Shown: piece after piece, positions 57,007-64,000 of the stretch | How the letters are laid out: every line of letters begins with the position of its first letter | Numbering within the stretch: the first letter of the stretch is position 1 | NCBI RefSeq assembly: GCF_000237925.1 | Contig: NC_031496.1 | Location: 10,254,017 to 10,318,016, forward strand | DNA from: Schistosoma mansoni | Lineage: Eukaryota; Platyhelminthes; Trematoda; Strigeidida; Schistosomatidae | DNA length: 64,000 nt | Direction of reading: 5' to 3' | Made by a program: the position numbers and the translations under genes | The notes under the pieces: model-generated | What the model saw: only the letters and a program-made list of their open reading frames with translations | Told to the model about the DNA's origin: nothing | Database searches by the model: none

Positions 57007-58629
57007 ATGGTTGTATATCATGATCGGAACCTAATCATCAACTACATTCCAACATCGATTACAGATGCTGATTTGACCAACTTATTCTCATCTGTCGGTG
57101 CCATTAAAACCTGCCGGATCATTCGAGACCGAAATAGCGGGTCCAGCTTTGGCTTTGGGTTTTGTGAGTATGAAGATTCTGACTCTGCTCATAAGGCTAT
57201 CTCACGCTTTAATGGTTACCGAATCGCCGATAAGATTCTGAAAGTTTCACTAGCTAAGCTGCAAGGACGACTTTGTCAAAGCTCAAATTTATACGTTAAA
57301 AATTTCCCACCTACACTCACCGAACACGATTTGACGGCAGAATTTGGACAGTTCGGTCCTGTTGTTCAGTGTCGTATATTGCGTGACCACGATACTAATG
57401 TTTCTAAAGGGAGTGCCTACGTACTGTTCGAGAATCCTGCTGATGCCGAAGCAGCTAAGCGTTCTTTAGATGCACGTGCTTGGCCCGGATCTACAGACAA
57501 TCAGATGCTGTCTATAAAGTTTGCCACTCCACCTTATCGACAATCGGTTAGTTTGACAAAATCCAGAAACAACTTCAGAAGACCATTTTTACATCAACAA
57601 AATTTGCGAAACGGTCAGTTATCTGCTCACTTATCATCGCAGTCAAAGCCTTCAGTTCCTGAAGTTTATACACCTTCCTGTCCACAATTACCTTACATTC
57701 CTAACAATTTATGTACAGCATTGGCCCACTCTGTCCAAGGGTCACTATTGCAGTCTCCTGTTATACAACCACAACTAAATCCACAGGGTCTGTTATGGAG
57801 TAATGATTACCCCAATACTGAGTATCAGAACCCTGCTTCCGCCTTAAATGTAACTTCTGGTTACTTGGCCCCTTACTTCTATTCACAACAACCTTATCCA
57901 AATCTTTGGCTACCTCTTCAACAGAACTATATTAACCAAATCCCTTTGAATACTTTATGTACAAATCAGTTGGAAAGTTATGGAAATTCAGTCCAAGGTT
58001 GTCCTATAATTACCAATGTTCAAAATACATTTTATCCTACCCTAAGTCAGCAACAATCCAATTTACCTACTAAAATATCTGACGCAACTTGTAAGCAATC
58101 AAACGACTTTTCTCATTTCGGCCGACCCAAATCCACTAAAATTGACAAAAATGAATCTACATCTGTATACATATATAATATTGGAAACATGACTGAAGCA
58201 CAAATATTTGTTCTGTTTTCACAGTTTGGACCAATTTTAAATGTTTCTATACCGAAAGATTACAAAACAAATTCCTCTAGAAACTTCGGTTTCGTTACGT
58301 ATAGTAATTTTCAGAGTGCCCAAAACTCGATAGATATAATGAACGGATCACTTTTATCTGGTAGGCGATTACAGGTTTCATTTCGTCAAAGTAAAGGAAA
58401 GTGGACTAAATATGGAAGTCTCAGTAGCAGTAATACTTTAGAAAAACCTGCTTCGAAACAGAAAGGGGATATCCCAGACTCTGGATGCCACAGTCCACAG
58501 TTGTCAAGTGAGAAATTAGATGTTGCTAATATTTTACCTTCCAACAATCTCCAAGTTTCAGAGACGATCGAGGCATTGGGGAATTTAAATATATCTAATG
58601 GAAGCAACATGGCCTCCTCTAAAGTCTAA
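57007..58629 (+). CDS. ELAV/Hu-like RNA-binding protein, three RRMs, complete
   Basis: A 540-residue protein with the ELAV architecture: two adjacent RRMs, a long hinge and a third RRM. RRM1 has RNP2 L-I-I-N-Y-I (9-14) and RNP1 around S47-Y55 with the G-F-G-F core. RRM2 has RNP2 L-Y-V-K-N-F (95-100) and RNP1 K134-E142. RRM3 has RNP2 V-Y-I-Y-N-I (about 387) and RNP1 R-N-F-G-F-V (about 425). The N-L-I-x-N-Y-x-P start of RRM1 and the N-L-Y-V start of RRM2 are ELAV hallmarks. Family members bind AU- and U-rich elements of mRNAs and affect stability and splicing. The hinge (about 175-380) is long and Gln/Asn/Pro/Tyr-rich, larger than in most Hu proteins. The ATG lies eight nt after a splice acceptor at 56998, so the 5' UTR is spliced (cis or spliced leader) while the coding part has no intron. 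Alternatives are a CELF- or Rbp9-like assignment; ELAV fits best. Confidence 0.92.
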   Translation: MVVYHDRNLIINYIPTSITDADLTNLFSSVGAIKTCRIIRDRNSGSSFGFGFCEYEDSDSAHKAISRFNGYRIADKILKVSLAKLQGRLCQSSNLYVKNFPPTLTEHDLTAEFGQFGPVVQCRILRDHDTNVSKGSAYVLFENPADAEAAKRSLDARAWPGSTDNQMLSIKFATPPYRQSVSLTKSRNNFRRPFLHQQNLRNGQLSAHLSSQSKPSVPEVYTPSCPQLPYIPNNLCTALAHSVQGSLLQSPVIQPQLNPQGLLWSNDYPNTEYQNPASALNVTSGYLAPYFYSQQPYPNLWLPLQQNYINQIPLNTLCTNQLESYGNSVQGCPIITNVQNTFYPTLSQQQSNLPTKISDATCKQSNDFSHFGRPKSTKIDKNESTSVYIYNIGNMTEAQIFVLFSQFGPILNVSIPKDYKTNSSRNFGFVTYSNFQSAQNSIDIMNGSLLSGRRLQVSFRQSKGKWTKYGSLSSSNTLEKPASKQKGDIPDSGCHSPQLSSEKLDVANILPSNNLQVSETIEALGNLNISNGSNMASSKV

Positions 58630-60719
58630 CAAGACTGTGTAAACTACACATCAAAAAGTTAATTTACCAGACTATTTGTGCACGAACGTATTTTTTCTTG
58701 TGAAACATTTACTTCATTAATTTCAATACATTTCCCATATAAATGACACCATGTACATATATATACAATATTAATTTTACTGACTATAAATGTTTATTAT
58801 TACAACGGAATCATTGTCTCAAATCCTTTTTTGAGTTCTTCCAGGGCCTTTATTTTTATAAGGTATTCTAAAAGTGTGGAGTTCTTAGGGTATGCAGTAC
58901 CGAAAAACAACTTTAAGTATACTCTCAAGGAAATTATTTATTGCGTTGATTCCCTTCCAGTTGTCGCCACACTTTTGTCCAGACTTTTTTTTACATGATT
59001 CCTTGCTGTAAACTTATATTTTTATTAATACTTTTGCGTATATAGTTTAAGTAGCTTTATTTAAACTAAAAGTCATATGGGTACGTTGAAAGTGAACATA
59101 AGAAATCTAATTGCCTATATGTAATCGTTCATTATATTTCTATATTTAAAGTATCCTCTTAGTGTTGAAAGCATTCGACTTTCAGCCATTAAGTTTAAGG
59201 TTCAAGCCTCATTCCAATCTCTTCTGTTTGGGCAAAAGGGTAATGTCATAAGCATTCACAATTAAAATGTTTCTAACACCCAAGTACCTAGTGAGTGGAT
59301 CAGTTGATTTTTTAAAACTTAGTACTACATTTTTTGCTTAAATATTACTGATCATAAGATTTCCAAGTACAAGGTTACATGGTACGGTCAACCATAAACA
59401 ATGTCTTACAAAATTAACTAATCTTACGCTATTTTTACTTTGTCATTCGAGGTTATGTTCATTTTCCAGTTTTTATATCAACGAATAGTTGGATCACAAG
59501 ACTCAAATTACTGATATAGGTATATTCATCGGGTTCGTTTTTCTTTTAAAAAGTTTCATTATCAGTTCGAATTTTTAGGTCCACTTAATTTGAACAAAAG
59601 GCGTAGAACCGGCTATCATAAGTCTCCATTAGGAATCCAATAATTAAGTTAATTCACCAACAGAAGAAATATATTTTATATTAGGTTTCTAAAGTTAGAA
59701 AACAAAACATAAATATCTTAGTTTATTAAAGACATTATTTCCTCGCTACTGCTTTGGGAATTAAACACCTGAATTCTCGATATTCATTTGTAATGCAGCT
59801 TTTTACAGTTAAGTATAATTTACGAAAGAGTATCATACTTTTGTTAATTGTCATATACACTAAGAGTTACTGTTATCAAGGCGAGACTTTCTTATGAGAA
59901 GTCAGCACCACTCATAATTATCGATTAAATATTTCTTCTCATTTAATATTATCTCACCAGTAAAATAGGTGGTGTCTTTCGTCTAATCACGTTGTAATAC
60001 TTGTCATGAGACTGTAAATATGAGTCAAGATATGAGACACTTCTTTCATATAGCCTTTAAATACTGCTGGATTCTTTGTAAAATATACTAAATAGCAGTG
60101 TAAAAGTGATTATGATAATTGAAATGAACATAATTACATTGAATAGGCATACCCAACTAACCATGCTAAACGTGGTTTTAGTCATTAATTAGAGGGATTA
60201 TATAATTATTCACGTATAGTTACAAGTGTTAACGAATAGACTAACAAGAGTTAGAATTTCGAACGCCATAATATAATAGGGAATTAAGACGTATAATTTT
60301 AGTTATGTATGCTCAAGCGTCAGTCACCTGTGTGGGATACATAACGCCCTAATCATTTTTCCACTTTATTTACTAGTTATATGGACTTTATTACCAACCG
60401 AGTTAGCTGTATTGATATAAGATCTAAAAATATATAGAAAAATATTGTTCACAGTGCAATGTTGCGTGTGATATCCTGTAGACACATGTATGATTTTCTA
60501 TAATGTAAATAAAAGTTCAAATTTAGTAGATTCTCCTAAAAATAGAAAAAAACAGTGAGGGGTCTTGCCGTGTCTTAGAAAATATTTTATTGTACATCAC
60601 TGAAAAGTTTGATTTCTGGAGATTGAACTGCTGATTTATATTTCTAAATCTTGCTCAATTCAATTTGGTTCTCGTAACCGGATAGTGTGCAAACTTGTAT
60701 TAAGTAGGATGTACTTTGA
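58630..60719. other. ELAV-like 3' region and unique DNA
   Basis: Presumed 3' UTR of the ELAV-like gene followed by AT-rich DNA. At 59155-59225 there is a tRNA-like stretch (gttgaaagcattcgactttc, then B-box-like aaggttcaagcctc) that could be a decayed SINE head; I do not call it a tRNA gene because acceptor stems do not pair. Confidence 0.35.
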
Positions 60720-61060
60720 AAAACAAATTTATAACAGCTGAGGGGTGTCAAATGGTTTGATAGCGTGATTCAGTTACTCATCGAAGGTAATAGAAGATGG
60801 TTGTGCAACGTCATTAATTAGTTGGAATCAGACGTTAAAACCTCGATGGCGGGTTAGCGGTCCGGAGGTTAATTGTTCACAAGCGGGGCTGTAGTTCTCT
60901 AGTTGGATTTCCGCGTGCGGAGTCGTGGATTAACTACTGAGGAGTCCCATACTGGGACGAAACGGCCATTCGGTACTTCCAGGTTTTCAATAGTGGTCTA
61001 ACTTATATTGATTCACCATTTCAGTGATATTCTTCAGCCTCTTACTGACAAAAATTAACT
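60720..61060 (+). mobile_element. Hammerhead element (family B), decayed but nearly full length
   Basis: Leader (cagttactcatcgaagg, agatggttg), tRNA-like head (gcgggttagcggtccggagg), ribozyme block at about 60930-60985 and tail. The core strands CTGAGGA and GAAA are intact, but the cleavage triplet reads ATT, so no self-cleavage is expected. Confidence 0.7.
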
Positions 61061-61340
61061 AGTTGAAGACAGTTATTTTTAATTTATGCTTTTGATCTGT
61101 GAAAAAGTAAAATGATTCATGTTTAATGACGTACTGATATCAGATTTAGTGATAAGGACAAATCTCTTCCTTATCTTATTTGGAACTGAAGAAAATTCAT
61201 AATATCGGGTTATTTCGTCTTCTATCGGTTCTTCCACTATATTTTTCTCTTTTTAGTAAAAATTGGTTAACAAAATTTATCCGTAATATCCATTATCAGT
61301 TACTTCCCTTTGTAGCATCGTTTCATAGTTAATAAATATA

Positions 61341-61838
61341 TTTATTTATTTAAATGCATAAATATTGGTACGAAGGGGCACCAGATACATATGCGCCACA
61401 CAAATCTCATTTGATTTGTGTGAGGACTGTGATACTGCCCGGGTGCCAGAACCGAAGCAGGTGGTTTTCTTACGGGGCAACACCCCAGCCTTTGGTCTAA
61501 TGATCTGATCCACAAGGCAGTGGAGCATCGTGAGGAGATGCAGTCCCATGGTAGCCGGTGACTAACAATTGGTTCATACTCCATTCGTTTCCTCAGGATA
61601 CTGGAGCCCATGTGCACCATTGATTTGGAATCAGGGTTTTCCAACTTCCCTAGATGAACTTTCCGTGTCCACCAACCCGGTTAAAGTGCCGGGTTTTCGT
61701 AAACAACACCCCCACCACGAGGAGACAGTGAGTAGGACTTCCCTGTCAGAGGCTATATACGCGTGGCCATGTGAGAGCATTTTGAGAGGGAGAGCGGACT
61801 CTCCCCACTCTCGGCCGTACCAGGGCATTCAGGGGCCT
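61341..61838 (-). repeat. Interspersed repeat D, copy 5, best preserved
   Basis: Full-length minus-strand copy of about 500 bp from the tcaggggcctgaaat-side 5' end to a (TAAA)n-type tail at 61330-61356. All blocks of the family are present. The ORFs on both strands are repeat shadows. Confidence 0.8.
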
Positions 61839-61844
61839 GAAATG

Positions 61845-63299
61845 AAAGGTCAGGAACAAATACCATACACCTGAATGCTAGTGTTTTAAAATGAGACTAA
61901 CGTTTCTTTCTAAGTTAGTTTCATCACCTGGTGGAAGTTATTTACATAATGTAAACTTAAAGATTAGGTTGGTATTAATGTGATTTAGTCTTTTGTTAAT
62001 TACATCTGATACTATGATGGAACAAGTATTTCTTGACATAGCTTTTAAGTATGCGAGTTACTACTTGAAATAAGAAATAGATTATCATCAATAAAATAAG
62101 TACTAATGATAATTATAACAAAATTGGTCTAAATAAAATATACTGAGGAAAATAACACTATAATAACTTTTCAAAGTAGTTCACTTATTATGACAGTCTT
62201 CACGAAAAAAATTGGTATCGCCTACTTATATCTGGAATTAATGAGCAGGGAGTTATGGATTTAGTATTTGCATTAGTTTGCAATGGCGAAGGTGCATCCA
62301 CTATTTGTGTTCTACCAAATTCTTACCTTTTGAATTCATGTCCCTATCCTTTTTCTCTTTCCAAATTTATTTCACTGTATTATACTCCTTTAATAACATC
62401 TTCGAACCCTAATCTTTCGAATTACTGCTTATACTCTTACTACTTCTACCACCATAGGATTTGAATGGACAACTTCATCTCTGTGCTAATGTGGTATGGC
62501 AACTCGAACTGATGTACGTACGTACGAAGTTCTACGTTGTGTCTGACTGACTAGTTAGTACTTGTTACTACAATCTCGAAGGAACTAATAATTAAAGTGA
62601 CATTCGAATCGAGTATCGTTATAAGAACGTTATCATTCAGTCATGATTGGAACCCTATGTGACAGCTGGTCTCACTAATAAACCATATTAGCTAGCATGT
62701 AATTCTTGTTCGCAGTTCCCTACTAATTGTCCATAGTCTCGAAAGTGTTTTGGAATGTTGTGCCACCCGGCCTAATGACTTCGCTGCTATTTAACCAATA
62801 AGGTTCTACTAGCGTTTGGAAATAGAAAATATGACAACAACACCGTGATCAATTGATGTAAAATTACTCTCATTTGTCATATCGAAATGTTTGGAACTTC
62901 TAATCCAATCAAATAACCCCATTTCTAATTTCTATTAAAATAAATATAGTTCTAAATAGCATTCATTATGTAGATCAATACAAAAACTACATCATTTGTC
63001 TGTTTATTCCTGATCAGAAGAAGTGTTAAAAAATGTTCCAGATATCTTGTGGCCAATTTTCGACAATTTACGACCAACTATTATTCACCGTAGTATTTAA
63101 ATAAATAAGCTGAAACGACCTTGCTGGATTCCATTGCTAGACTCGATGCGACCTTACTAAAACTTGTGTTTAATTAGGAATATTGAGACAACTCAATATG
63201 GGTGTGCATAAGGCATAAGGGAATGATCAATTTCAGTTATGAATAGTAGCTATGTGATCCCACCAACACTTTATTATGTTCTACTACTCGTTAAACCAC
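61845..63299. other. No recognised feature
   Basis: About 1.45 kb of AT-rich DNA. A 69-codon ORF at 62255 has no recognisable domain. Confidence 0.4.
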
Positions 63300-63475
63300 T
63301 TAATGACTATATGAATTGAGTGGTTCTGTGGATAACACATTTGGTGTTTGAAGTGCAACGTACTGTTTTTAAGCTTCAACGTAAAAACCAACACTGAGAT
63401 GCAGTTGATTAGCCCAAAATAGTGTGAAACGCGCGTTCTGAATTTCATGGCTAGTCAAATTTCAATTTTACTAAA
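63300..63475 (+). mobile_element. Degenerate Sm-alpha-like element (family A)
   Basis: tRNA-like head (gagtggttctgtggataac, ttggtgtttgaag) and a decayed hammerhead at about 63400-63445: TTGATTA and GAAA with stem III ACGCGCGT. The first C of the core and the stem II pairs are lost. Confidence 0.6.
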
Positions 63476-63674
63476 TTATCTGGATTACTTCGACTCTGTA
63501 ATTGCATCTACAATTGAATATTTAATATTAACTTATACTAGCCGCCTTACTACTGAATATTTATTTACTTCTTTCCATGTTCAGGTCAAATGATTCACTT
63601 TATACTTGATTCACTCTACAGGTCATGCCTTCTCATTGAAACTTTGAAAATGCATCTTAAAACCAATAACTATA

Positions 63675-64000
63675 TATATTATCAGGAGGGGTTTTGTGGA
63701 GATTTAGTATTTTCATAGTTCAAAGCATGAGTCAATTGAAGCTAATAATCATATGCTCACTAGTGACTGACTTCGAGAGGTAAATCGTGGAGTTCTAGTG
63801 AGAATCAGTGACCAGTGGAGTTCAAACCACGTCTGTTGTGAGATAAGAACTCACTCAAGACAATTGGTGAATGGTTGCTCAACTTCGTGGATTGGTTAGA
63901 GTTAGACATAAACACCATCGGATGCCGGCTCAGTGGTCTATCGGTTAAGTGCTCTGGCGCGAGACTGGTAGGTCCTGAGTTCGATCTCGCGAGGCGAGGT
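63675..64000 (+). mobile_element. Hammerhead element (family B), 5' part, runs off the window
   Basis: Starts with the family tail in inverted orientation (ggggttttgtggagattt, catgagtcaattgaagct), then the leader tggagttctagtgag, then the tRNA-like head (ggctcagtggtctatcgg, B-box-like ctgagttcgatctcgc). The ribozyme should lie just beyond the window edge. It supports an inverted terminal repeat at the 5' end of the full element. Confidence 0.75.

Overview
The window looks like nuclear DNA of a blood fluke (genus Schistosoma, probably an African species). The evidence is the AT-rich, intron-rich sequence packed with schistosome-type repeats: Sm-alpha-like tRNA-headed elements carrying hammerhead ribozymes, RTE (SR2-type) and CR1-type LINEs, a Penelope-like fragment, and Gypsy-like LTRs. 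The species cannot be fixed from the sequence alone.

Three protein-coding genes can be supported. (1) 4979-6691 (-): a complete, uninterrupted 570-aa P2X ATP-gated cation channel with all ten ectodomain cysteines. (2) 36502-44079 (-): six spliced exons of an FMRP/FXR-family RNA-binding protein (tandem Tudor/Agenet, KH1, KH2, low-complexity tail). All five introns are phase-consistent, including a 33-nt micro-intron; the 5' exon was not found. (3) 57007-58629 (+): a complete 540-aa ELAV/Hu-like protein with three RRMs, its coding region in one exon behind a clear splice acceptor.

Layout: 1-4.5 kb contains a 2.5-kb inverted repeat (arms about 920 bp) with a 328-bp insertion in the right arm. 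P2X follows at 5-6.7 kb. From 7 to 34 kb lies accessory DNA: two hammerhead families, full and partial LTRs of one LTR family, a gag relic, several SR2-type fragments (one near full length at 30.4-33.9 kb with an LTR nested in it), and a Penelope-like RT relic. The FMRP/FXR gene occupies 36.5-44 kb, and its introns hold a hammerhead element, a 3'-(TAAA)n repeat, and a long foldback palindrome interrupted by another copy of that repeat. From 44 to 48.8 kb nothing is recognisable. At 48.8-54.7 kb two different CR1-type LINEs sit head to head. The plus-strand one contains an exact 30-bp copy of a pUC-type cloning polylinker, which I read as a cloning or assembly artefact. ELAV-like follows at 57-58.6 kb, then repeats to the end.

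The three genes do not form an operon or shared pathway that the sequence shows; two encode RNA-binding regulators and one a membrane channel. The most unusual observations are the polylinker, the terminal-inverted-repeat architecture of the hammerhead elements, and two palindromes each carrying a one-sided insertion flanked by a target-site duplication. All identities are by eye and by recalled family signatures; no alignments or searches were run.
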